From an uncultured Bacilli bacterium (GTDB taxonomy: Bacteria > Bacillota_I > Bacilli_A > RF39 > UBA660): a stretch of DNA of 54,586 nucleotides. Within the stretch, counting starts at the first letter, position 1, and every line of letters begins with the position of its first letter. Under the pieces are notes generated by a model. It saw nothing but the letters and a program-made list of their open reading frames with translations, made no database searches and had not been told where the DNA came from. The position numbers and the translations under genes are program-made. The stretch is taken from assembly GCA_934148015.1 (NCBI GenBank), contig CAKPCU010000007.1:1-54586 (forward strand), given 5' to 3'. Shown piece after piece: positions 7,183 through 16,138 of the stretch.

Positions 7183-9551
7183 TTATCTCTTAGGGTTGCT
7201 GGAACTGTTTCAGTAACTTTTTTTATTATATCATTAAATTTTTCCATAACTTCTTCTTCTGTTAAAGTTCTATTTTCTTCATTAAACGTTAATGAATATG
7301 CTATTTGTTTTTCATCTTCTCCTACTTTATCACCAGTATAAACATCAAATACTTTTATGTCTTTAAGAAGTCTTCCGCCAGCTTTTTTAATGACTTTTTC
7401 AATCATCTCACAAGTAATATCCTTATTAACAATAAACGCTACGTCTTTTACAATCTCAGGATATTTAGGTGCTTCCTTAAATTTAAGTGGTTTAACTGGT
7501 TTCATTAATTTAGTCATAGAAAGTTCACATACATATATTTCATCTTTATTTGTCATTGGATGAACTCTTCCAAATACACCAACTACTTCTTTATCTATTA
7601 ACACTTTAGCACTCATACCTGGATGGAAGTCATCATTTTCTAATACTTCATAGCTATATCTATTTTTAAAGCCTAGAAAATCTAAAAGGTTTTCTATAAT
7701 ACCCTTTACTAAATAGAAATTTGCCTTTACGTTATTGTTATTCCAACTATTTTGTACATAACAACCACTCATTAGCATTGCAACTTTTGTATCTTCTTCA
7801 TAGTTTACATCATAAGTTTTAGCGATTTCATAAATGTTAATGTCATCTACGTGACGCTTTTTATTATAAGTATAAGTATTCATAAGTGATGGAAGAATAC
7901 TTGTTCTAATAACTGATTTATCACTACTCATAGGGTTTGGTAAATATTTGTTTTTCTTGTCTTCATATTTGAATTTTTTTGCCATTTCTTCTGATGTTAA
8001 AGTGTATGTTTTAACTTCATTAAGACCAAGTGCTCTAAGTCTTTTAGAAATAGTTTTTCTAATTAACACATCACCAACATATTTTCCTTGTTTTGTCTTG
8101 CAATTTGGTAGTGTTGAAACTAAGTTATGATATCCGTATAATTTACCTATTTCTTCTGCAATATCATTTACCCTTGGATCAACATCTAATCTTCTTGGAG
8201 GAATAGTACATTTAAACTTTCCATCTTTATATTCATATGTAAAACCTAATCTATCAAGTTCTTTTTCCATATCACTATCAGAAACTTTTATTCCTAAAAT
8301 ATCGTTTATTTCATTGCTTTTAAACTCTACTATTTTAGGCGTTTTATCTACTTTATCATGCATAACTATTCCACTTAATACTTCACCAGAAGCATATTTT
8401 TCAAGCAATGAGCAAGCTCTATTTATGGCATCAAGCGTATATTCATAGTTTAAACCTTTACCATATCTTATCGATGCTTCACTTCTTAAGTTTAGTTTAC
8501 CTGAGGTATTTCTTATTTTGTAGGCATCAAATATTGCACTTTCTATTAAAATGTTTTTAGTATTATCATCAACATCAGTATTTTCAGCTCCCATAACACC
8601 TGCGATTGCAACTGGTTTTACTCCATCCGTTATAACAATATCATTAGAAGTTAAAACTCTTTCCTTTCCATCAAGTGTCCTTATAGGTTCGTTATCACAA
8701 GCCATTCTAACAAGTATTTTATCACCTAATTTATCTTTATCAAAAAAGTGAAGTGGTTGTCCATATTCAAGCATTACATAATTAGATATATCAACAACGT
8801 TATTTATAGGTCTCATTCCTACAGAAATTAGTCTTTTCTTAATGAAATCTGGTGACTCACCTATTTTTACACCTCTTACCATTTTAGCTGTGTAATAAGG
8901 ACAAGCATCTGTTTTTACATCTAACTTAAAGTAGTTGTTAATGTTTTCTTTTATTTCGTGTAATTCTATAGATGGAAGTGTTACCTTTTTATTTAAAACT
9001 GATGCAACAATATAAGCAAAACCAATATGGTAGAAGCAGTCATTATTACGGTGCTTATGAATATCAAGTTCATATACCGTATCATCTAATCCTAAGTATG
9101 CTAGTGGATCTGTTCCCACTTTAGCATCACTTGCTAATTCAGTAATTCCCTTAGCATAAGTTTCTTCTGTTTTTTCTTCTAGGCCTAGCTCAAATAATGC
9201 ACATATCATGCCGTTTGATTCTTCGCCTCTTATTTTTCCTTTTTTTATTTCAAAATTACCTGGTAAAACTGCACCAGGAAGTGCAACTATTACCTTTAAT
9301 CCTTCTTTTACGTTACTTGCACCGCATACTATTTGTACTACGCTATTTCCAATATCTACCATGCATACATTTAAATGATCACTATCAGGGTGTTTATCTA
9401 CCTTCTTTATTTGTCCTACTACTAAGTTATCAATTTTATTTGTAATAACTTTTTCAACGTTTACGCCAGATTTAGTTATTTTAACAGCTAATTCTTTTAA
9501 GTCTTCACCAATTATGTCAACATAATCAGAAACCCAGTTCATACTTATCAT
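7179..9551 (-). CDS. pheT: Phenylalanyl-tRNA synthetase beta subunit
   Basis: 790 residues, the normal bacterial length. Domains are the N-terminal tRNA-binding EMAP-like domain (VVGQIKKVDKHPDSDHL near residue 45), B3/B4 editing domain, B5, the catalytic-like core and the C-terminal anticodon-binding FDX-ACB domain (KYPEIVKDVAFIV). It forms the alpha2beta2 enzyme with PheS and carries editing and tRNA recognition. The ATG at 9551 lies 6 nt after GGTGA, which is embedded in the last codons of pheS, so the pair is translationally coupled under the pheS T-box. A second ATG at 9542 is too far from the RBS. Confidence 0.97.
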   Translation of the reverse strand: MISMNWVSDYVDIIGEDLKELAVKITKSGVNVEKVITNKIDNLVVGQIKKVDKHPDSDHLNVCMVDIGNSVVQIVCGASNVKEGLKVIVALPGAVLPGNFEIKKGKIRGEESNGMICALFELGLEEKTEETYAKGITELASDAKVGTDPLAYLGLDDTVYELDIHKHRNNDCFYHIGFAYIVASVLNKKVTLPSIELHEIKENINNYFKLDVKTDACPYYTAKMVRGVKIGESPDFIKKRLISVGMRPINNVVDISNYVMLEYGQPLHFFDKDKLGDKILVRMACDNEPIRTLDGKERVLTSNDIVITDGVKPVAIAGVMGAENTDVDDNTKNILIESAIFDAYKIRNTSGKLNLRSEASIRYGKGLNYEYTLDAINRACSLLEKYASGEVLSGIVMHDKVDKTPKIVEFKSNEINDILGIKVSDSDMEKELDRLGFTYEYKDGKFKCTIPPRRLDVDPRVNDIAEEIGKLYGYHNLVSTLPNCKTKQGKYVGDVLIRKTISKRLRALGLNEVKTYTLTSEEMAKKFKYEDKKNKYLPNPMSSDKSVIRTSILPSLMNTYTYNKKRHVDDINIYEIAKTYDVNYEEDTKVAMLMSGCYVQNSWNNNNVKANFYLVKGIIENLLDFLGFKNRYSYEVLENDDFHPGMSAKVLIDKEVVGVFGRVHPMTNKDEIYVCELSMTKLMKPVKPLKFKEAPKYPEIVKDVAFIVNKDITCEMIEKVIKKAGGRLLKDIKVFDVYTGDKVGEDEKQIAYSLTFNEENRTLTEEEVMEKFNDIIKKVTETVPATLRDN

Positions 9552-9553
9552 AA

Positions 9554-10600
9554 TTATTCACCAGCCCTTCTATCAAAGTTTTTAAGTTCTCTTAAATCAG
9601 TGTTGTAAAATGCTCTAATATCATTTATTCCGTATTTTAACATTGCAAGGCGCTCTGCTCCAAATCCAAATGCAAATCCTTGCCATTTTTTAGGATCATA
9701 TCCACAGTCTTCTAATACCTTAGGATTTACCATACCAGCTCCAGATACAGTTATCCAACCTGTGTTTTTGCATATTGGGCAACCCTTTCCGTGACAATTA
9801 AAGCAAGAAATATCAGTTTCTACAGAAGGTTCTGTAAATGGATAATAACTAGGTCTAAAGCGAGTTTTACAATCTTCTCCAAATAGTTTTTTAGCAATAA
9901 CATCAAATGTTCCCTTAAGATCTGATAAACTTACCTTTTCATCTATTAAAAGTCCTTCTATTTGCATAAATTGATGTGAATGAGTTGCATCATCATCATC
10001 TCTTCTATATGTTTTACCAGGACATATCATTCTAATTGGTTTTTCACCCTTGTTAGCAAGCATAACGCGAGCCTGTACAGGAGATGTTTGGCTTCTTAAA
10101 AGTAGCTTATCATCTTCAACATAAAAAGTATCTTGAGCATCACGTGCTGGATGATTTTTAGGAATGTTTAAAAGTTCAAAGTTATAGTGATCTTCTTCTA
10201 TTTCAGGACCATCTACAACATCATATCCCATACTCATAAGTAAGTCTTCTACTTCTTCTATTATTCTTTCCAAAATGTTAGCAGATCCACTAGGAACTTT
10301 AGTTCCAGGAAGTGTAATATCTATTTTCTCACTTTCTAATTTTTTGTTTAAAGCATCTTTTTCTAACTTTTCTTTTATGGTATCCAAACTTTCAGTAACA
10401 AAGCTTCTTACTTCATTAACAAGCATTCCAAATTCCTTTTTTTGGTCATTTGGAACATCCCTCATCATTTTAGAAAGTTCGGTTATCTTACCTTGTTTTC
10501 CTAAGTATTCTACCCTTACATCATTTAATGTTTTAACAGAAGTAATACCAGAAATTTTCTCTTCATATTCTTTTTTTATAGCATTTACTTTATCCTTCAT
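9554..10600 (-). CDS. pheS: Phenylalanyl-tRNA synthetase alpha subunit
   Basis: 348 residues. It has an N-terminal coiled coil (residues 1-85) and the class II catalytic domain with GYDVVDGPEIEEDHYNF, the DDDATHSHQFMQIEG motif and the C-terminal motif 3 GAERLAMLKYGI. The start at 10600 follows AGGAGG. The frame stays open for 30 more codons upstream, but that stretch is the T-box antiterminator and terminator, not protein. Expression should rise when uncharged tRNA-Phe accumulates. Confidence 0.97.
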   Translation of the reverse strand: MKDKVNAIKKEYEEKISGITSVKTLNDVRVEYLGKQGKITELSKMMRDVPNDQKKEFGMLVNEVRSFVTESLDTIKEKLEKDALNKKLESEKIDITLPGTKVPSGSANILERIIEEVEDLLMSMGYDVVDGPEIEEDHYNFELLNIPKNHPARDAQDTFYVEDDKLLLRSQTSPVQARVMLANKGEKPIRMICPGKTYRRDDDDATHSHQFMQIEGLLIDEKVSLSDLKGTFDVIAKKLFGEDCKTRFRPSYYPFTEPSVETDISCFNCHGKGCPICKNTGWITVSGAGMVNPKVLEDCGYDPKKWQGFAFGFGAERLAMLKYGINDIRAFYNTDLRELKNFDRRAGE

Positions 10601-10846
10601 TTTTTCCTCCTTAAATATAAAAAAATCCATGAGACAAGGGCGAATAAACTTATCCGTGGTACCACCTTGTTTCATAGACTTACTATGCACTTAATTTCTT
10701 GTAACGTAAGATATACGTGATAACTTTACGATTATCCAGCTCCAAAGTGAATTCATAAGATACTAATCTTTCCTGCTCTTGCACCATATAAGCAGTTCTC
10801 TTTAAAGTGCTTCTCTTACTACTACTCTTTTTCATTGCCTTTTCTA
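10601..10846 (-). promoter_or_regulatory. T-box leader (tRNA-Phe responsive) of pheS-pheT
   Basis: The leader holds the T-box core TGGTACCACG within 10654-10668. Stem I lies in the 5' half (about 10720-10830). A GAATTCAC segment offers a UUC (Phe) specifier at 10749-10751, followed by the usual purine. The antiterminator region overlaps the 5' arm of the terminator, so tRNA binding and termination are mutually exclusive. The transcript should start near 10846. Confidence 0.92.
10618..10677 (-). terminator. T-box regulated terminator
   Basis: A 13-bp stem with one mismatch (10665-10677 with 10627-10639) is followed by a T tract at 10619-10626. It is the off-state structure competing with the T-box antiterminator. 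Confidence 0.88.
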
Positions 10847-10852
10847 GAAAGT

Positions 10853-10880
10853 ATTATAACATATATTAAATCTTTGTCAA
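10853..10880 (-). promoter_or_regulatory. Promoter of pheS T-box leader
   Basis: Consensus TTGACA (10875-10880), 16 bp, consensus TATAAT (10853-10858). It lies back to back with the divergent promoter at 10891, with 10 bp between the two -35 boxes. Confidence 0.88.
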
Positions 10881-10890
10881 ACATTTACAT

Positions 10891-10919
10891 TTGACAAAAT
10901 AAAAATATAATAATAAAAT
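10891..10919 (+). promoter_or_regulatory. Promoter of the DUF3419-like gene
   Basis: Consensus TTGACA (10891-10896), 17 bp, TAAAAT (10914-10919); the gene starts 28 bp further on. Confidence 0.75.
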
Positions 10920-10946
10920 ACTAAATTAAGAAAGGAGAAGATAATT

Positions 10947-11795
10947 TTGAATGATAAAGATTTAGTTTTATTCGACGTAAAACATGCCCTTGAATTCTTA
11001 AAATGGGGATATAATAGAATCTATGGTATAGAAGATGAGTATTATAATAAAATTTATCCTTGGACAAACGAAAAACTATCTTCTTACTATAATTTAAAAG
11101 ACTTACAAGGTAAAAATGTTTTAACTGTAACATCTTCAGGAGATCATGCACTACATGCAATTTTAGCTGGTGCAACTAAAATTGATTCATTTGATAAAAA
11201 TAGATTATGTAAATATTTTTCAGCTTTAAAAATTGCTGCCATAAAAAGTTTCAGCTATGAAAAATTTATGTCTTTAACTAAAACTGGGTTAAGTGATGCT
11301 AGTTCTAATATAAAAACAATGGAAAAATACCTAACCGAAAACGAAGCTCTATTTTGGAATGAGTTTATAAATAATTCTAATGCTAAAAAAAGAAACAGAA
11401 TTTTTAAAGATGATGGATACTATAGTAATCTTAAAATAGGTATTTCTTATTTTGATAAAAATTATTATGATAAACTTAAAAATAATTTAATGCATTCAAA
11501 AATAACATATTATGATCTTGATTTAAACAACATTAGTGAAATACCACATGGTAATTATGATGCTATATTTCTTTCTAATATTCTAGAGTTGTTTGATAAC
11601 AAAAGAAAAGAAGATATTCTTAATAAATGTTATGACATACTAAATAATAACGGAGTTTTATATGACTATCATAAGAAATATCTTTATAAACAAAATAAAA
11701 TAAAAAGATTTGAAAACCAGCATTTTATAGACTTTTTCTCCTATAGTCCTAATGATGTCGAAACGGTTAGTATATATAAAAAAATAATTGATTAA
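10947..11795 (+). CDS. DUF3419-like AdoMet-dependent transferase
   Basis: 282 residues. The motif VTSSGDHALHAILAGA followed by IDSFDKN resembles the AdoMet-binding region of DUF3419/BtaA-type 3-amino-3-carboxypropyl transferases. A second Rossmann-like strand appears at YDAIFLSNILELF, ahead of a conserved-looking LNNNGVLY. The start is TTG at 10947, 9 nt after AAAGGAG, with no better in-frame ATG. It is monocistronic and ends in a bidirectional hairpin. BtaA makes betaine lipids, but that substrate cannot be assumed here; a generic methyl- or aminocarboxypropyl transferase is the safe call. Confidence 0.65.
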   Translation: MNDKDLVLFDVKHALEFLKWGYNRIYGIEDEYYNKIYPWTNEKLSSYYNLKDLQGKNVLTVTSSGDHALHAILAGATKIDSFDKNRLCKYFSALKIAAIKSFSYEKFMSLTKTGLSDASSNIKTMEKYLTENEALFWNEFINNSNAKKRNRIFKDDGYYSNLKIGISYFDKNYYDKLKNNLMHSKITYYDLDLNNISEIPHGNYDAIFLSNILELFDNKRKEDILNKCYDILNNNGVLYDYHKKYLYKQNKIKRFENQHFIDFFSYSPNDVETVSIYKKIID

Positions 11796-11809
11796 CAAAA
11801 TATTAATCA
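11789..11809. terminator. Bidirectional terminator
   Basis: TGATTAA (11789-11795) pairs with TTAATCA (11803-11809) around a 7-nt loop, with T tracts beyond both arms. It contains the stop codons of both convergent genes, which are only 7 bp apart. Confidence 0.75.
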
Positions 11810-12471
11810 GTTATTTTTTTTATTTCACTTTTATTAGATGCTATATCCACCACTTGAATATATAAATAATCTCCATATTCCTTAGAAAAAACAGTATCTT
11901 TTTTACCATTTAAATCTTCAAAATCCCACGTTATGTTATCTTTAGAATAACCTATTTTTTCTAAGCCACTTTCATCACTAGTATTAATTATTACATGACT
12001 GTCAGATTTTCTTACATATAGTTTTGGTTTATTATTATCAATATGCAAATGAGTCTGCGAAGCATAACTCTTATACCCCTTTTCATTTTCAACTCTTATA
12101 TATAAATTAGAGTTGATACTTTTATTAAAAATAAGTTTTGCGTTTATGTTCTTCTTATGATCAAAGTCGGTAGATGTATACCATTTTTCTTGATCATAAG
12201 AATAATGTATTTTATCTATTTTATAACTACTTTCCGCAATAACAGTTATTGCTATATCTCCATTTACTATTTTTTCACCACTAGAATTAACTATTAAGTT
12301 TATCTTAGGGTAATTGCTAATAAGCACAGATTCATTATCTTTTTTAGTAAGATTATTTACACTAGCTTCTAATCTGCCAGTAAGACCTCCAACAAATATC
12401 TTATAGCTTATAAATAAAGCAGCAATTATTATAAGAGTAAAAATAAGTAGGTTAGCTTTAAACTTTTTCAC
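11803..12471 (-). CDS. Membrane-anchored protein with two beta-type repeats
   Basis: 222 residues: a single N-terminal hydrophobic segment (about residues 9-28) with no lipobox, then a beta-rich exterior. Two segments look like repeats of one fold, IDKIHYSYDQEKWY (about residue 85) and LEKIGYSKDNITW (about residue 180). Such Ig-like units are common in Bacillota surface proteins. The start is GTG at 12471, 7 nt after GGAGGG. It lies 26 bp downstream of frr and is probably co-transcribed with it. The function is unknown. Confidence 0.6.
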   Translation of the reverse strand: MKKFKANLLIFTLIIIAALFISYKIFVGGLTGRLEASVNNLTKKDNESVLISNYPKINLIVNSSGEKIVNGDIAITVIAESSYKIDKIHYSYDQEKWYTSTDFDHKKNINAKLIFNKSINSNLYIRVENEKGYKSYASQTHLHIDNNKPKLYVRKSDSHVIINTSDESGLEKIGYSKDNITWDFEDLNGKKDTVFSKEYGDYLYIQVVDIASNKSEIKKITD

Positions 12472-12497
12472 AACTTTACCCTCCTTTAAACAATAAA

Positions 12498-13043
12498 TTA
12501 AATTTCCATTAATTCATTTTCTTTTAATTTTAACTTTTCATCAGCAATCTTATTATATTTGTTTATTAAATCTTGAACATCTTCTTGTAACAATTTTTGC
12601 TCATCTTCAGGCACCTCAAGCTTTTTAATAGCATTATTACTATCTTGTCTTATGTTTCTTAAAGCTATTTTAGCTTCCTCTGCAACCTGTTTTGCTTCCT
12701 TTACGTATTCTTTTCTTCTTTCTTCATTTAACTCTGGTATAACAAGCATGATAGTTTCACCATTATTATTAGGTGTAAGACCAATGTTAGCCTCAAAAAT
12801 GGCCTTTTCTATAGCTCCTATACTATTTCTATCAAAAGGTTTAATAACTATTTTTCTAGCCTCTGGAACAGATATAGTAGCAAGCTGTATTAAAGGTGTT
12901 GGAGCTCCATAATACTCAGGCATAACCTTATCTAATATTCTAGGATTAGCACGCCCAGCTCTAATATTTAAGAATCTATTTTCCATTGAACTAATAGCTT
13001 TTTCCATCTTCTCTTCAGCTTCTAATAATATTTCATCATTCAT
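12498..13043 (-). CDS. frr: Ribosome recycling factor
   Basis: 181 residues, close to the standard 185. The N-terminal helix (MENRFLNIRAGRANPRIL), the PLIQLATISVPEAR strand region, the IKPFDR motif and the C-terminal triple-helix bundle are all recognisable. With EF-G it splits post-termination ribosomes. It is separated from tsf-rpsB by the lipoprotein and frameshifted genes and has its own strong promoter, unlike the usual rpsB-tsf-pyrH-frr layout. Confidence 0.97.
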   Translation of the reverse strand: MNDEILLEAEEKMEKAISSMENRFLNIRAGRANPRILDKVMPEYYGAPTPLIQLATISVPEARKIVIKPFDRNSIGAIEKAIFEANIGLTPNNNGETIMLVIPELNEERRKEYVKEAKQVAEEAKIALRNIRQDSNNAIKKLEVPEDEQKLLQEDVQDLINKYNKIADEKLKLKENELMEI

Positions 13044-13069
13044 AACATATTCCTCTTTTCTATGGTAAT

Positions 13070-13099
13070 ATTATATAATAAAAAAAGACTATTTTACAA
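13070..13099 (-). promoter_or_regulatory. Promoter of frr
   Basis: TTGTAA (13094-13099), 18 bp, consensus TATAAT (13070-13075). The -35 lies in the loop of the upstream gene's terminator. Confidence 0.7.
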
Positions 13100-13106
13100 G
13101 CCTTTT
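13080..13106 (-). terminator. Terminator upstream of frr
   Basis: An 8-bp stem (13083-13090 with 13099-13106) followed by T residues. It would end transcription from the frameshifted gene at 13178-14598 and overlaps the frr promoter. Confidence 0.65.
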
Positions 13107-13177
13107 CTAACTAAATTATTTTTACTTTTATATTATGATACTAATTACCGACACAATTTAGAAATACTTAATGTTTT

Positions 13178-14598
13178 TTAATAAGTAACTCCGCCCCATT
13201 CTACTATAGTAAAGCCACTTCTTTTAAATTTAGTAAATGTTTGTGGTTTAATATTAATTTTCTTATTTACTTTCTTAACATGTATTGCTATTCTAAGCTG
13301 TGCATCTGGTTTTGGATTAACATATAGTTTATTATATTTATCTCTTTCTTGTGTTAATTCAAAGTATACTAAACTCTTATTATTTTTTTCAAGTATTGGT
13401 AACCAATACATTATAAATTCATTAGCTTCTCTTTCATTTAATCCTATATTATCTAATTTTTCTATTTTAGAATTACTAGCATCAGAATATAAACTTATAT
13501 CATATATTTTATAATTGTCTGTAACTATTTTGTCTTTAATTGAATTATCATTTAAATTCTTAACTGTAAGTGAAGTATCAAGAGGTATATTAGAATTTAT
13601 ACTAGTTATTTGAATATTTGATATAATATCCGTACCAACATATGTTGGACTAATTAATTTATCATCACTTGCTTTAATTATGTAAAACTTATATGTTCTA
13701 TTTCCAACTTTTATATTGTAATAATTGTTATCATCACTTTGAATTGGATAATCTATATCTTCAGAATCTTCATCTAAATCATTTAATTTACCACCATAAG
13801 TAACTTTTACTTTTGAAGATGAACCTAAACATCTATTCTTTTTTGAGCTGCTAAAACATAAGAATTAGCATCATCTTTAGTAGTTTTAGGTATATAAATT
13901 ACTCTTTTTAAATATACGCCTTCTTCTTTAGTTAAATATGAATATCCATTATAAAATATACTCATAGGTCCAAAAGCTGACTCATACATTAACGATTCAT
14001 CTTGATTACCTGCTCTAATATCTAAATAATATGTTATGTTTGAACCCTTAGTAATATTGTTTATTGTACTATATTTTAAAGCTCTACCAGCTGCTCCAGA
14101 ATTCCATAATTCAGACTTATTACTAGTTAAATAATAATTTATTAAAGATAAGTCTTCTACCATATAATATGTACTAGGATTAGAAGAATCAAAGTTATTA
14201 AGTTTTAAACTATAACTATTTATTATAGAATTTTCTTTAGGTTCTTCATATGTAACTTTTATATTGTACTCACTCTTAAAACCCTTTATAGTATTTCCAG
14301 TACTAAAGTCAGTCTCATAATCCTTACTATAAAATTCAATTATACAATCTTCATAAGGTGCATTAAGACAAGCTGCTTGAATAATATATCCCTCATCCCT
14401 AAATATATTATTAACATAACCATTAATATTAAAATCCCCTTCTATTTGTGAAGTAGGTCTTTTCATTTTAAATACAGCATTTTTACCATCTAGTGCAATT
14501 CTTTTAAGTAGTTCATCACCATTTTCTTCTGCTTTTACATTACTAATAAACAGTAAAAATAAAGCTAAACAAAACCCCATAATTTTTTTAACACTCAT
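13178..14598 (-). pseudogene. Frameshifted secreted protein
   Basis: The start at 14598 follows AGGAGG and encodes a signal peptide (KKIMGFCLALFLLFISNVKA, cleavage near residue 23). The frame breaks at a TAG at 13825, just after an A6 run (CTCAAAAAA on the minus strand, 13842-13850). A one-base slip there opens a continuous frame through 13412-13824 into the apparent small gene 13178-13411. The total of 1421 nt is exactly one base short of 474 codons. The product would be a ~473-residue exported beta-rich protein. No domain is recognised. It has its own promoter. Decay, phase variation, slippage expression or a consensus error are all possible. Confidence 0.78.
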
Positions 14599-14624
14599 TT
14601 TTATTCCTCCTATTCTATAATTTA

Positions 14625-14653
14625 ATTATATAGGATGATTACTTTCTTTGTAA
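14625..14653 (-). promoter_or_regulatory. Promoter of the frameshifted secreted-protein gene
   Basis: TTACAA (14648-14653), 17 bp, consensus TATAAT (14625-14630), 27 bp before the start codon. An intact promoter argues against long decay. Confidence 0.75.
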
Positions 14654-14664
14654 GCTTTTTTATA

Positions 14665-14695
14665 GGCAAAAAAAGAGCCTATTATTTAGACTCTT
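14665..14695 (-). terminator. Terminator of the tsf-lipoprotein unit
   Basis: A 9-bp stem (14673-14681 with 14687-14695) around a 5-nt loop that includes the stop codon, followed by a T7 tract on the minus strand. Confidence 0.85.
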
Positions 14696-15242
14696 CATAT
14701 ATTAAGTTAAAATCTTCTATAAGTTCACTTTTTATACTATCTTTATCACTTTTTTCTTCATCTATAGTATAAGTTTTTTCTACAATACCATTTTTAACAA
14801 ATACTATAATAGGTGCACTTATATTATTTTTCTCTTCTTTTTCTTCTAAATTGTCATTATAATCTTCATCTTTAAAATCTAATAATTTGATTAAATCTTT
14901 ATATTCCTGAGTATTATTTTGCATCATATCTTTAATATTATAATAAGATATTTCTTCTATTTCTTTTTCTTTTGATATACCATCAAGTAAAGATGCGGAT
15001 AAATCACAATATTTACAAGTTGGATATGCTAAGAAAATAACACCTGTACCATTTTCTATCTTATCTATTAAATTATCATAAGTATAATACTCAAAAACAT
15101 TATCTTCACTAACTAAAGGATATTCTTTACTAAATTTTAAAGCATCAGTATTTATATCATCATCAACTTTTGTTACTTCTACAGAACTACATCCAGTAAT
15201 TAACAAAAAAGTTAGCAATAACAAAACCACTAACTTTTTCAT
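14682..15242 (-). CDS. Thioredoxin-fold lipoprotein
   Basis: 186 residues with a type II signal: KK, hydrophobic core, lipobox LITGC (Cys18 lipidated). A CxxC active site sits in YPTCKYC (Cys76-Cys79) after the strand GVIFLAYPTC, as expected of a thioredoxin fold, and a C-terminal APIIVFVKNG strand supplies the cis-Pro. It is probably an extracytoplasmic thiol oxidoreductase anchored to the membrane. Its ATG lies 2 nt after the tsf stop and uses the GGTGA inside tsf's last codons, so it is coupled to rpsB-tsf. An acidic insertion (about residues 125-140) lies between CxxC and the cis-Pro strand. Confidence 0.78.
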   Translation of the reverse strand: MKKLVVLLLLTFLLITGCSSVEVTKVDDDINTDALKFSKEYPLVSEDNVFEYYTYDNLIDKIENGTGVIFLAYPTCKYCDLSASLLDGISKEKEIEEISYYNIKDMMQNNTQEYKDLIKLLDFKDEDYNDNLEEKEEKNNISAPIIVFVKNGIVEKTYTIDEEKSDKDSIKSELIEDFNLIYEESK

Positions 15243-15244
15243 AA

Positions 15245-16117
15245 TTATTCACCTTTCATTTGAGCAGCTACTTCTTCAGCAAAGTTATCTTGACGTTTTT
15301 CTAGACCTTCACCAACTTCAAATCTAATAACATCAACTAATGATCCACCATTATTGCTTATATATTTTGAAACAGTAACACTGTTATCTTTAACAAACTC
15401 TTGTTCTTCTAAGCAAACTTCTTTATAGAACTTATTAAGTTTACCCATTACTATTTTTTCAGCAATATTAGCTGGTTTACCTTCTCTAATAACTTCCTCA
15501 GTTAAAATTTTCTTTTCGTTTTCTAATCTATCAGCTGGAACATCATCCTTTTTAACAAATTCTGGACGCATTGCAGCAGCATGCATAGATACATCTTTAG
15601 CAACAGCTTCAGAAGCACCTTTTAATATAGTTAAAACAGAAATCTTTCCACCCATATGAATATAAGCACCAAAGTTTTCATCATCTTCTTTAGTTACATT
15701 AGCAAATCTTCTAAATGATATTTTTTCTCCAATAGTTGCAGTCATATTAGTAACATAATCATTTAAAGTACCATCTTCACAAGGAAGTGCTAAAGCTTCT
15801 TCATTTGTTTTAGCATCACTATTTAAAATAGTATTAGCTACATCATTAACAAACTTTTCAAACTTTTCGTTTTTAGCAACAAAGTCTGTTTCACAGTTAA
15901 TTTCAAGTACAACTGCTTTATTACCATTAGTTACAATAGTAGATAATCCTTCAGCAGCAATTCTTCCAGCTTTTTTAGCAGCTTTTGCAATACCCTTTTC
16001 TCTTAACCATTCAGTAGCTTTCTTTATATCATTACCATTTTCTTCTAAAGCTTTCTTACAATCCATCATTCCAGCTCCAGAAATATCTCTTAATTCTCTG
16101 ATTAAACTTGCATTCAT
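15245..16117 (-). CDS. tsf: Elongation factor Ts
   Basis: 290 residues, full length. The N-terminal UBA-like domain (LIRELRDISGAGMMDCKKAL) is followed by two EF-Tu-contacting subdomains with NCETDFVAKN and the later MHAAAMRPEFV stretch. It regenerates EF-Tu-GTP by GDP exchange. The ATG follows AGGAG. It is co-transcribed 21 bp downstream of rpsB and leads into a thioredoxin-like lipoprotein gene where pyrH is often found. Confidence 0.97.
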   Translation of the reverse strand: MNASLIRELRDISGAGMMDCKKALEENGNDIKKATEWLREKGIAKAAKKAGRIAAEGLSTIVTNGNKAVVLEINCETDFVAKNEKFEKFVNDVANTILNSDAKTNEEALALPCEDGTLNDYVTNMTATIGEKISFRRFANVTKEDDENFGAYIHMGGKISVLTILKGASEAVAKDVSMHAAAMRPEFVKKDDVPADRLENEKKILTEEVIREGKPANIAEKIVMGKLNKFYKEVCLEEQEFVKDNSVTVSKYISNNGGSLVDVIRFEVGEGLEKRQDNFAEEVAAQMKGE

Positions 16118-16138
16118 CTTTAAATCTCCTCACTAAAA

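Noticed and set aside
10601..10690. 30-codon N-terminal extension of PheS
   Set aside because: The stretch is the T-box antiterminator/terminator; AGGAGG precedes the ATG at 10600.
10275..10694. 139-codon plus-strand frame inside pheS
   Set aside because: Antisense shadow of pheS and its T-box, with no RBS or motif.
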